From positions 1 to 6,838 of the forward strand of contig DDZY01000054.1 of assembly GCA_002346525.1 (NCBI GenBank): a stretch of 6,838 bases of DNA. The letters are read 5' to 3'. The notes under the pieces were generated by a model. The model made no database searches. It had not been told where the DNA came from and worked only from the letters and a program-made list of their open reading frames with translations. Every line of letters begins with the position of its first letter. The stretch's first letter is position 1. Positions 1 through 5,758 of the stretch are shown here, piece by piece. Made by a program: the position numbers and the translations under genes. Origin of the DNA: Proteobacteria bacterium UBA2996. GTDB lineage: Bacteria; Pseudomonadota; Gammaproteobacteria; Arenicellales; UBA868.

Positions 1-25
1 TGCAGGCGCCAGATTTCAAGTAGCA

Positions 26-961
26 GTGATTTTTGAAAGGACTGCCCAATTGAACGTTAATTCCGACTTAGTCGTTAAGCCTATGACGATCCACATTGGC
101 GCAGAGATTGATGGTGTTGACCTTAAGAGATCACTGACTGAGGAGGAAGTAGCAACAATCAGGTCAGCGCTGCTTCGCTGGAAGGTGATTTTCTTTCGAG
201 ATCAGTTCCTAACGCATGAGCAGCATATAGCCTTTGCACGGCAGTTCGGAGACTTGACCCCCGCACACGCGGTATTTGGCAGCCATCCGGATTATCCAGA
301 GATTTATCCGGTATTGAAGAATCGAGCAGCTTTTGCTGCAAGACCCGCGGCGCAACGTGCATGGACCGATTGGCATACCGACGTTACTGCAGCGATCAAT
401 CCGCCTATGGCGTCGATACTGCGTGGGGTCGTTGTGCCGCCTTACGGTGGTGATACCCATTTTTGTAACACGGCCGCTGCCTATCAGGCATTGTCCCCGA
501 CCATGCGTGAGTTCCTTGCTGAACTGCGCGCTATCCATCGATTCAAATCTGCAACTGATGACGTGCAGGCTGATGACTACAATCGAATGTTACGCGATAA
601 TCCAGTGGTCGCAGAGCACCCGCTGGTGACTGTTCATCCAGAAACCGGGGAGCGGGTCCTATATACCAGTCAGGAATTTACAAGCCACATTGTCGGCCTG
701 GAACCACGAGAGAGCGACGCATTACTCGAATTCTTATGGGAACATTGCATTCGCGCCGAATTCTGCGTTCGCTTTAACTGGAAGCCAGGGAGTATTGCCT
801 TTTGGGACAACCGCGCGACACAGCACCAGGCAATCCGCGATGTTTACGCGAGTGATTTCGAACGAGAGTTCTACCGGGTTACCCTAAATGGAGAGATCCC
901 TGTGGGTGTTGACGGTAAGCCATCGACCCATATCTCGGGTCAACCGATCACGGCAATCTGA
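26..961 (+). CDS. TauD/TfdA-family Fe(II)/2-oxoglutarate-dependent dioxygenase
   Basis: Probable cytoplasmic dioxygenase that couples oxidative decarboxylation of 2-oxoglutarate to hydroxylation of an unknown organic substrate; taurine, alkyl sulfates and aryloxyacetates are known substrates in the family. The N-terminus carries the family-type GAEIDGVDL (residues 25-33) and VIFFRDQ (54-60). The iron ligands are visible as WHTDV (H117, D119) and the distal H267 in WDNRATQH. R280 and R284 near FYRVTLNG match the 2-oxoglutarate and substrate-side arginines of TauD. The GGDT stretch (141-144) is also typical. At 311 aa it is slightly longer than TauD (about 283). The start is uncertain: the GTG at 26 has no Shine-Dalgarno site, the frame is open to the window edge, and an in-frame ATG at 83 would give 292 aa. 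Substrate cannot be assigned; no sulfonate transport genes are adjacent. The family call is firm, the substrate is not. Confidence 0.9.
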   Translation: MIFERTAQLNVNSDLVVKPMTIHIGAEIDGVDLKRSLTEEEVATIRSALLRWKVIFFRDQFLTHEQHIAFARQFGDLTPAHAVFGSHPDYPEIYPVLKNRAAFAARPAAQRAWTDWHTDVTAAINPPMASILRGVVVPPYGGDTHFCNTAAAYQALSPTMREFLAELRAIHRFKSATDDVQADDYNRMLRDNPVVAEHPLVTVHPETGERVLYTSQEFTSHIVGLEPRESDALLEFLWEHCIRAEFCVRFNWKPGSIAFWDNRATQHQAIRDVYASDFEREFYRVTLNGEIPVGVDGKPSTHISGQPITAI

Positions 962-1018
962 AAATGCGATATACAAGAGCAGTAACCTACCTTTAGAAAA
1001 TCTTGGCCTAGTTTCACT

Positions 1019-2038
1019 ATGACACAAATAAACCGACAAATTGTTCTCGCCTCCCGTCCGGTCGGAGAGCCAAAAACCAGCGACTTCAGTCTGACTGAGT
1101 GTGCTCCCCGGGAGCCGGAAGCGGGAGAGGTTCTGTGCCGGACAATTTACCTGTCTCTTGATCCTTATATGAGGGGCCGTATGAGCGCGGCCAAATCTTA
1201 CGCAAAGCCCGTTGAGGTCGGGGACGTAATGGAAGGCGGGGTAGTGGGAGAGGTACTGGACTCTTCCTTTGACGGAATCAATCGTGGCGATCTCGTTGTC
1301 GGGTTAGGCGGTTGGCAGGAATACTTCACGCTTCCCGGCGCCTCGGTGCGAAAGCTCGATCTTGACCGGGAGTCGGCTTCAGCTGCGTTAGGTGTGCTCG
1401 GTATGCCCGGGATGACCGCCTATGTAGGCCTCAAGAATATAGGAAAGCCCCAGCCTGGAGAAACCGTAGCGGTGGCGGCAGCGTCTGGCGCCGTGGGGTC
1501 GGTGGTCGGACAGATCGCGAAGATTAAAGGCGCCCGGGCTGTTGGGATTGCAGGCTCTGTTGAGAAATGCCGGTTTGTTGTCGATGAACTGGGATTTGAC
1601 GATTGCATTAATCATACGGATCCCGATTTTGAGGAGAAACTGCGACAGGCCTGCCCGGACGGGATTGATGTTTATTTCGAGAATGTAGGCGGTCCGGTCT
1701 TTAAGGCGGCGCTTGGGCTGTTAAATCCTTTTGCGCGGGTGCCGGTCTGTGGAGTGATCGCTCACTATAACGATACTGCTTTGCCGGAAGGACCGGATTC
1801 GACTTCCCTCATCCTGCGAAGCGCGTTGGTCAAAAGATTAACGATCAGGGGCTTTCTGGTTTTCGATTATGCAGATCAGGAGACCGAAGCGCTTGAGCAA
1901 CTGGCCCAATGGATCTCAGAAGGGCGGCTGAAATATCGCGAAGACTTTGTCAGCGGTCTTGAGGCAGCGCCGCAGGCTTTTATCGGCCTCTTGAAGGGAA
2001 AGAACTTCGGAAAACTGGTCGTTGAAGTATCTTCGTGA
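1019..2038 (+). CDS. Zinc-independent MDR-family NADP-dependent oxidoreductase (CurA/LTB4DH-like)
   Basis: Medium-chain dehydrogenase/reductase of the leukotriene B4 dehydrogenase / curcumin reductase (CurA, YncB) branch. Members use NADPH to reduce the C=C bond of enones and enals in the cytoplasm. The N-terminus NRQIVLASRPVGEP (residues 5-18) and LSLDPYMRGRM (46-56) are hallmarks of this branch. The Rossmann fingerprint AASGAVGSVVGQ is at 154-165, followed by AGSVEKC (178-184), the usual NADP-phosphate loop. YFENVGG (219-225) and the C-terminal GKNFGKLVV (327-335) also fit. The catalytic-zinc ligands of alcohol dehydrogenases are absent, as expected. Its 339 aa is full length. The ATG at 1019 fits the family start exactly although no clear Shine-Dalgarno site precedes it. 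It lies 57 bases after the dioxygenase gene on the same strand, so co-transcription is possible. The true substrate is unknown. Confidence 0.93.
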   Translation: MTQINRQIVLASRPVGEPKTSDFSLTECAPREPEAGEVLCRTIYLSLDPYMRGRMSAAKSYAKPVEVGDVMEGGVVGEVLDSSFDGINRGDLVVGLGGWQEYFTLPGASVRKLDLDRESASAALGVLGMPGMTAYVGLKNIGKPQPGETVAVAAASGAVGSVVGQIAKIKGARAVGIAGSVEKCRFVVDELGFDDCINHTDPDFEEKLRQACPDGIDVYFENVGGPVFKAALGLLNPFARVPVCGVIAHYNDTALPEGPDSTSLILRSALVKRLTIRGFLVFDYADQETEALEQLAQWISEGRLKYREDFVSGLEAAPQAFIGLLKGKNFGKLVVEVSS

Positions 2039-2080
2039 TCACCCAGACGGCAATACTGTCAGTATGTCGTATGGCCCAGC

Positions 2081-2097
2081 CTCGGCTTTGAGCCGAG
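2081..2097. terminator. Stem-loop between convergent genes, possible bidirectional terminator
   Basis: A perfect 7-bp inverted repeat, CTCGGCT / AGCCGAG with a TTG loop, sits between the stop of the MDR gene and the stop codon of the converging transporter gene. Position and symmetry suit transcription termination from either side. A clear T-run is missing on both strands, so termination is inferred rather than shown. A second, weaker palindrome (ATACTG-T-CAGTAT, 2053-2065) lies just upstream. Confidence 0.45.
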
Positions 2098-2098
2098 T

Positions 2099-2983
2099 TC
2101 AAAGTTTGGAAGCCCGACGGGGGAAAATCGTGATCTGTCGGGCGCGGGCGACATAGATGCCGCTCGCAGCAATCAGTGCTATCCCGATCCAGGAAAGAAA
2201 AGAGGGCAGGGTGCTGAAGAATAGATAGCCAAAGGCCACCGCTGCCACAATCTCAATGTATGTGAAAGGCGCGAGTGTGGACGCATCAGAATCAGCAAAG
2301 GCATACACCAGCAGAACCTGATTCACTGTGCCCGAGAGGATCAGTACCCAAATGTAGGGCCAGGCCGAATCCGGAATGGCCTGCCAGCTGCCGGGCAGGA
2401 ACGGCGTTAGGACAGCGGTTGCGCATACGGCACCGGCGAACGCCGTAAGCAGCGGGGGTGAGACGGCGCCCAGTCGGCGACTCAGCGCGAGTTGGATGCT
2501 GAGGACGACGGCACAGAGAAATATCAGGATCGCGCCCGTATTGATTTCCTCAAACTCCGGTCGAATTACCAATAGCACGCCTACAAACCCGGCGGTAATT
2601 CCGATCCACACCGGCCAGCCCGCCCGCTCGTTCAGAAACAAAACGGCGATGATCACCAACAGGAAAGGGTAGGCGTAAAGAATCGCAATCGCGTCCGCAT
2701 AATCGACGGTGCGGGACCCCAGAACAAAAAGCGTCGTGGCGCCAGCCATCGACAGACCGCGGATCACCTGCATTCCCGGGCGGGCAGGTTTGAGGCCGGC
2801 AACCCCAAAGCGCCATACCAGATAAGGTAGCAACAGCAGACTCATTCCCAGAAATCGAAACCAGGCAACCAGATAGGCCGGAAGTTGCTCACCAAGCAAT
2901 TTCATGATCGCGCCGGCAAATGCCGCAATGGCCATGCTGATCATGATCAGGATAATTCCACGGAGTGTGCTTGAGGCCATCAT
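2099..2983 (-). CDS. EamA/DMT-superfamily membrane transporter
   Basis: Inner-membrane protein of the drug/metabolite transporter superfamily, with two tandem EamA repeats and about ten predicted membrane helices. The first repeat starts near residue 7 (LRGIILIMISMAIAAF) and ends at FLNERAGWPVWIGITAGFVG (116-135) followed by LLVIRP. The second begins near 149 and ends with LSWIGIALIAASGIYVARAR (263-282). FLNE at the end of the first repeat is common in this family. The start chosen is the ATG at 2983 (294 aa), preceded by an AAAGAGAG purine stretch. The frame reaches back to a TTG at 3064 directly after a stop, but the extra 27 residues are charged, have no Shine-Dalgarno site and precede no helix. 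The substrate is unknown; amino acids, nucleosides or drugs are typical for relatives. It is transcribed away from the nitrile hydratase genes, and no functional link is evident. Confidence 0.9.
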   Translation of the reverse strand: MMASSTLRGIILIMISMAIAAFAGAIMKLLGEQLPAYLVAWFRFLGMSLLLLPYLVWRFGVAGLKPARPGMQVIRGLSMAGATTLFVLGSRTVDYADAIAILYAYPFLLVIIAVLFLNERAGWPVWIGITAGFVGVLLVIRPEFEEINTGAILIFLCAVVLSIQLALSRRLGAVSPPLLTAFAGAVCATAVLTPFLPGSWQAIPDSAWPYIWVLILSGTVNQVLLVYAFADSDASTLAPFTYIEIVAAVAFGYLFFSTLPSFLSWIGIALIAASGIYVARARQITIFPRRASKL

Positions 2984-3058
2984 TATTTTGTCGAGTCTCT
3001 CTTTTTCCTCGTCGGCGCGCTGTATTCTAGGGGAGATTGCGGGATGGATTAGAGATGT

Positions 3059-3064
3059 TGTCAA
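3059..3064 (-). promoter_or_regulatory. Possible -35 box for the transporter gene
   Basis: Read on the minus strand this is a perfect TTGACA. The best element at 17-bp spacing is a poor CGCAAT, so the promoter as a whole is weak. The hexamer coincides with the upstream TTG that could be mistaken for the transporter start, which fits translation starting later, at 2983. Confidence 0.25.
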
Positions 3065-3117
3065 CTACTCGATTCATGATGTATTCGCGTCTTTGAGGTT
3101 TTGAAGTAAGCAAATGC

Positions 3118-3139
3118 CGCCTTCTCTGGGAAGAGGGCG
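3118..3139 (+). other. Imperfect stem-loop in the region before the nitrile hydratase genes
   Basis: CGCCTTCT pairs with AGAGGGCG (8 bp, one G-T wobble) around a 6-base loop, and is followed by the AT-rich TTAAAATTAAT. It lies in the 260-base divergent gap between the transporter (start 2983) and the alpha-subunit gene (start 3244). It could be an attenuator-like leader structure, a regulator site, or chance. I could not place a convincing sigma-70 promoter for the nitrile hydratase genes in this gap. Confidence 0.3.
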
Positions 3140-3243
3140 TTAAAATTAATGTCAGTAAATGTCTTTGTACCTGCCTAAACATCAATTGCTGGCCTTCTGG
3201 CTTTTTCAGGACTACGTCTACACTTTCCGTTTCGGTAAAAAAA

Positions 3244-3894
3244 ATGACTAATTACGATGCGCAAGAAGTAGCGCGAATACACCAGGAACTGCGGGAGCGT
3301 CTTCCACGGGATCCGGCTTCCAGGGTAGAGGCTCTAGAAAAGATCCTGACGGAGAAAGGGCTCGTTGATCCTCAGAGCATTGATGCTTGGGTAGAAGCCT
3401 ATCAAGATCATATTGGCCCAAAGCGCGGTGCCAGTGTGGTTGCTAGAGCCTGGAGTGACGTGGGGTTTAAGCAGCGTCTTATGGCGGATGCGCCAGCGGC
3501 TATTGATGAGTTGGGTTATTTAGGTCGGGCGACGGGGCATCTTAAGGTAGTAGAGAATACAACTACGGTACATAACTTGGTCGTCTGTACCTTATGCTCC
3601 TGTTACCCGTTTTCGATACTAGGGATGGCGCCCGCTTGGTATAAGGTCGCTGCGTATCGCTCCCGGGCGGTGCGTGATCCTCGGGGAGTATTAGAGGAAT
3701 TCGGCGTTGAGATCAGCAATGACATCGAAGTCCGAGTCTGGGATAGCACAGCAGAATTACGCTATTTGGTTCTTCCCCAGCGTCCAGATGGGACGGAGCA
3801 TTTCGATGAGGACGCATTGGCAAGTCTCGTAACGCGTAATTCCATGATTGGAACTGACCGTGACCTTAAAGTCACCGCGCTAGGAGAAGATTGA
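3244..3894 (+). CDS. nthA: Nitrile hydratase alpha subunit, cobalt type
   Basis: Metal-bearing subunit of nitrile hydratase, which hydrates nitriles (R-CN) to amides as an alpha/beta heterodimer or its dimer in the cytoplasm. The metal claw is CTLCSC at residues 115-120. Threonine in the second position, rather than serine, marks the non-corrin cobalt class. In characterised enzymes the second and third cysteines are oxidised to sulfinic and sulfenic acids. Other family marks are VGFKQRLMADAPAAIDELG (73-91, the general ARAW...AAIxELG region), VVENTTTVHNLVV (102-114), YRSRAVRDPRGVL (138-150), VRVWDSTAELRYLVLP (163-178) and LVTRNSMIG (195-203). Its 216 aa is normal length. The ATG at 3244 follows seven A bases with no good Shine-Dalgarno site. 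Oddities are YPFSILGMAP after the claw, where YPWPVLGLPP is usual. It overlaps the beta gene by one base. Confidence 0.96.
   Translation: MTNYDAQEVARIHQELRERLPRDPASRVEALEKILTEKGLVDPQSIDAWVEAYQDHIGPKRGASVVARAWSDVGFKQRLMADAPAAIDELGYLGRATGHLKVVENTTTVHNLVVCTLCSCYPFSILGMAPAWYKVAAYRSRAVRDPRGVLEEFGVEISNDIEVRVWDSTAELRYLVLPQRPDGTEHFDEDALASLVTRNSMIGTDRDLKVTALGED
3882..3886 (+). promoter_or_regulatory. Ribosome binding site of the beta-subunit gene
   Basis: AGGAG lies 7 bases before the ATG at 3894, inside the 3' end of the alpha gene. It favours ATG 3894 over the in-frame TTG at 3891. Confidence 0.75.
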
Positions 3895-4559
3895 TGGACG
3901 GTGCTCATGATCTTGGCGGTCAGCAGGGATTCGGACCTATTGAGGTCGACTCCGTCAGCGAGCCCTTTAACGAAGAGTGGGAAGGGCGAGAGTGGGGGAT
4001 TGCACAGTGTGCATTAACTCCAGATATAACAATCGATTGGTGGCGTTATTGTCGGGAATTAATCCTCCCGGAGGATTATTTAACCCGACCTTATCTCGAT
4101 TCATGGGCGCAAACAGACTTTGCAACCTACATTGAAGCGGGTTGGATCTCGCTAGAAGAAGTTGATCATCGGGGTTCACTGATCGGGGTTGATGAACCTC
4201 TTGACCTGCCCTGCATTACCTCAGTCGAAGATATATTGAAAGATGAGCGAAATCATGCAGTTCGATATCATAAGGTGGTGGAGTCTCAGCCCTTGTTTTC
4301 AGAAGGACAAAACATCGTCACAAACAAAGAGGGCGTTTCTGGTCATACGCGTTTACCGCGATATGCAAGAGGCATTAAGGGCGCTATCAATGCCTATCAT
4401 GGAGCCCATGTCTTTCCGGACCTCTCGGCGCAAGGTAAGACAACTCATCAACATCTTTACTCGGTCGTATTTGCTTGTGCGGATCTTTGGCCGGAGACTC
4501 ACAACAGCAAAGACAAAGTGTTCCTGGATCTTTGGGAATCTTATTTGACGGAGGCGTAG
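3894..4559 (+). CDS. nthB: Nitrile hydratase beta subunit
   Basis: Partner subunit that completes the nitrile hydratase active site. The N-terminus MDGAHDLGGQQGFGP (residues 1-15) and EPFNEEWEGREWG (23-35) are the standard beta-subunit opening. The helical N-terminal domain continues to about residue 95. The C-terminal SH3-like barrel begins near GHTRLPRYARG (150-160) and ends with HHLY-type THQHLYSVVF (184-193) and LDLWESYLTEA (211-221). R51 and R153 align with the two beta arginines (Arg52 and Arg157 in Pseudonocardia thermophila numbering) that contact the oxidised cysteines. Length is 221 aa, within the usual range. The start is ATG 3894, with AGGAG 7 bases upstream, overlapping the alpha stop as TGATG, so translation is likely coupled. 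The linker (about 96-149) is divergent: SEGQNIVTNKEG replaces the usual xxGDxVRxRN pattern. Both domains are in one chain, unlike thiocyanate hydrolase. Confidence 0.95.
   Translation: MDGAHDLGGQQGFGPIEVDSVSEPFNEEWEGREWGIAQCALTPDITIDWWRYCRELILPEDYLTRPYLDSWAQTDFATYIEAGWISLEEVDHRGSLIGVDEPLDLPCITSVEDILKDERNHAVRYHKVVESQPLFSEGQNIVTNKEGVSGHTRLPRYARGIKGAINAYHGAHVFPDLSAQGKTTHQHLYSVVFACADLWPETHNSKDKVFLDLWESYLTEA
4550..4554 (+). promoter_or_regulatory. Ribosome binding site of the activator gene
   Basis: GGAGG is centred over the last codons of the beta gene, 7 bases before ATG 4562. This decides the start in favour of 4562 over an upstream in-frame GTG at 4475. Confidence 0.8.
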
Positions 4560-4561
4560 GT

Positions 4562-4906
4562 ATGGTAAGCAGTCAGTTGGTGTTGCCGAGTCCTTTGGTT
4601 GCTGCAGATGATGATCCTTTGTTTGCAGAACCGTGGCAAGCGCAGGCACTCGCAATTGCCGACAGCTTGGTGGCCAATGGTGTTTTCAGCGCCTCGATAT
4701 GGTCTGAGGCCTTGGGCCGGATGCTAGAGCAGTCCCAGGCTCAAGGAGAAGCCGATGATCAAGAAAACTATTATCGATGTGTGCTTACCGCACTCGAAGC
4801 CCTCGTCGCTGAAAGAACCTCGATTGACTTCGGAGACCTTGATGAAGCTTGCAGGACTCTCGGTATCGAAAGCGCTACTCACGGTAGAGTTGGTGAGTCG
4901 CGCTGA
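4562..4906 (+). CDS. Nitrile hydratase accessory/activator protein (P14K/NhlE-like)
   Basis: Small protein of the nitrile hydratase accessory family. In characterised cobalt enzymes such proteins (P14K, NhlE) bind the alpha subunit and help load cobalt by subunit swapping with apo-enzyme; that role is transferred here from family knowledge. The family pattern is visible: LFAEPWQAQALAIADSLVANG (near 20-40), VF...W...LG (41-52, W47), then ENYYRCVLTALEALVAER (68-85). The fold resembles the N-terminal half of the beta subunit. At 114 aa it is shorter than P14K or NhlE. The start ATG 4562 has a strong Shine-Dalgarno site and lies 2 bases after the beta stop, so the gene is the third member of a tight operon. 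The usual tryptophan-containing FTWxEW is altered to FSASIW. It is the last recognisable gene of the cluster. Confidence 0.9.
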   Translation: MVSSQLVLPSPLVAADDDPLFAEPWQAQALAIADSLVANGVFSASIWSEALGRMLEQSQAQGEADDQENYYRCVLTALEALVAERTSIDFGDLDEACRTLGIESATHGRVGESR

Positions 4907-4908
4907 GC

Positions 4909-5103
4909 CTATTTTCCTGATGGGTCTAGTTCATTTTCGAACACGTCGATAGCCTTGGTGCGAGTGCAAACACAGAGCGTTTCGCGCTCGTCGACGATCC
5001 ATAATCGTCTCGCCGAGATACTAGGATCAAGCACCAGACCACGCCGATGGGAGATAATGTGAGGTCCAAGGGGGGTAGGCCATATTTGTCCCGGGGCCAC
5101 CAA
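4909..5103 (-). CDS. Doubtful small ORF, hypothetical
   Basis: An open frame of 64 codons, converging on the activator gene with 2 bases between the stops. The peptide is globular-looking, with GQIWPTPLGPH near the start and RRLWIVDERETLCVCTR in the middle, and it has two cysteines in CVC. I do not recognise a family. Against it are a TTG (5103) or GTG (5100) start, no Shine-Dalgarno site, and no ATG. The frame stays open upstream to a stop at 5143-5145, so it could also be the remains of a longer gene. The rest of the interval 4907-5179 shows only an inverted repeat (TCCCGGG 5089-5095 / CCCGGGA 5106-5112). Confidence 0.25.
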   Translation of the reverse strand: MVAPGQIWPTPLGPHIISHRRGLVLDPSISARRLWIVDERETLCVCTRTKAIDVFENELDPSGK

Positions 5104-5166
5104 AACCCGGGAGGGCTGACCGAAACCTACCTGACCAATCCGTTAGATGCGATGGCTGTCAGTTGT

Positions 5167-5172
5167 GGAGGG
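5167..5172 (+). promoter_or_regulatory. Ribosome binding site of the secreted-protein gene
   Basis: GGAGGG stands 7 bases before ATG 5180. It supports that start over the in-frame ATG at 5147, which would place 11 extra residues before the signal peptide. Confidence 0.75.
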
Positions 5173-5179
5173 CTTCATT

Positions 5180-5758
5180 ATGAGTAACGCATTACCTGTC
5201 ATTAGAAAACCCGTGTTGGGTTTGACTCTTCTCGCCACACTCTTGCTCACTTGCGTCGTGCACGCCGAGGACAATTCGGAAAACATTTATTTTGACCTGC
5301 CACCCGGCTTCGAAGAGGGCTTTGAGGATGGTGACGAATCCTTTTTCATCCAGGAATGGGTGCCAAAGGGTGAAACGGTCGACAACTGGAGCCAGATGCT
5401 GACTTTGACTGTGCAGGATGTGGCCAATCTGAATCCGGTCGAGTTTTTCAATCACATGGCAGATGGCTGGGAAGAGGCCTGTCCCGAATATGGGGGAATG
5501 CTGCTGCATGAAGGGCGCGAAAACAATTATCCGGTAGCGGTTTGGTTTTTGAGATGCCCGAACAATCCGATGACGAATAAACCGGAATTCACATACGTAA
5601 AGGGTATTTCAGGAAACGAGAATTTCTATACGGTTCAGTTGGCTTACGCGCTGCAGGCCGACGACATAGATGATTCGACAGTGAACCAGTCGATGGCGTT
5701 TTTAAAGCAGGTGACCGTCTGTGATGACAGCCGGCCGCAGGCACACGCTTGTAACTGA
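5180..5758 (+). CDS. Exported protein of unknown function
   Basis: A 192-aa protein with a clear Sec signal peptide: short positive n-region (R9, K10), hydrophobic core LGLTLLATLLL (13-23) and a likely signal peptidase I site after VVHA (26-29). The mature part is acidic and starts EDNSENIYFDLPPGFEEGF. Four cysteines remain (C101, C126, C181, C191), so one or two disulfides are plausible in the periplasm. The pattern LPPGFEEGF...FIQEWVPKGETVDNWSQMLTLTV (40-78) looks like a conserved small periplasmic domain I have seen only in uncharacterised proteins, so I assign no function. C25 is not in a good lipobox (LLTC), so a lipoprotein is unlikely. The gene overlaps the following alkB-like gene by 35 bases, which suggests co-expression and perhaps a shared role at the envelope. 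Confidence 0.85.
   Translation: MSNALPVIRKPVLGLTLLATLLLTCVVHAEDNSENIYFDLPPGFEEGFEDGDESFFIQEWVPKGETVDNWSQMLTLTVQDVANLNPVEFFNHMADGWEEACPEYGGMLLHEGRENNYPVAVWFLRCPNNPMTNKPEFTYVKGISGNENFYTVQLAYALQADDIDDSTVNQSMAFLKQVTVCDDSRPQAHACN
5709..5714 (+). promoter_or_regulatory. Ribosome binding site of the alkB-like gene
   Basis: AGGTGA, a six-base match to the complement of the 16S 3' end, lies inside the end of the secreted-protein gene. It is 9 bases before ATG 5724 and 6 before GTG 5721. It supports a start inside the overlap rather than at ATG 5784, which has no such site. Confidence 0.5.

Noticed and set aside
2376..2672. Plus-strand ORF antisense to the transporter
   Set aside because: It lies wholly inside the well-supported transporter gene, and its translation is low-complexity and unlike any family.
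2984..3064. TTG start of the transporter at 3064
   Set aside because: It is the first codon after a stop, has no Shine-Dalgarno site, coincides with a TTGACA hexamer, and adds only a charged tail before the first helix.
4475..4561. Upstream GTG start for the activator protein
   Set aside because: It would overlap the beta gene by 85 bases and add residues foreign to the family; GGAGG 7 bases before ATG 4562 decides the start.
4353..4655. Minus-strand ORF antisense to the beta and activator genes
   Set aside because: Overlaps two clear family genes; the peptide has no recognisable features.
3244..4906. Thiocyanate hydrolase (three-subunit relative of nitrile hydratase)
   Set aside because: In thiocyanate hydrolase the two beta-like domains are separate subunits. 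Here both domains are fused in one 221-residue chain and the third gene matches the activator family.
5089..5112. TCCCGGG / CCCGGGA inverted repeat as a terminator of the nitrile hydratase operon
   Set aside because: The stem is 7 bp with a 10-base loop, no T-run follows, and it is about 180 bases past the last gene.
5252..5254. C25 of the secreted protein as a lipobox cysteine
   Set aside because: The preceding residues LLT do not fit the lipobox, and a better signal peptidase I site (VHA) follows.
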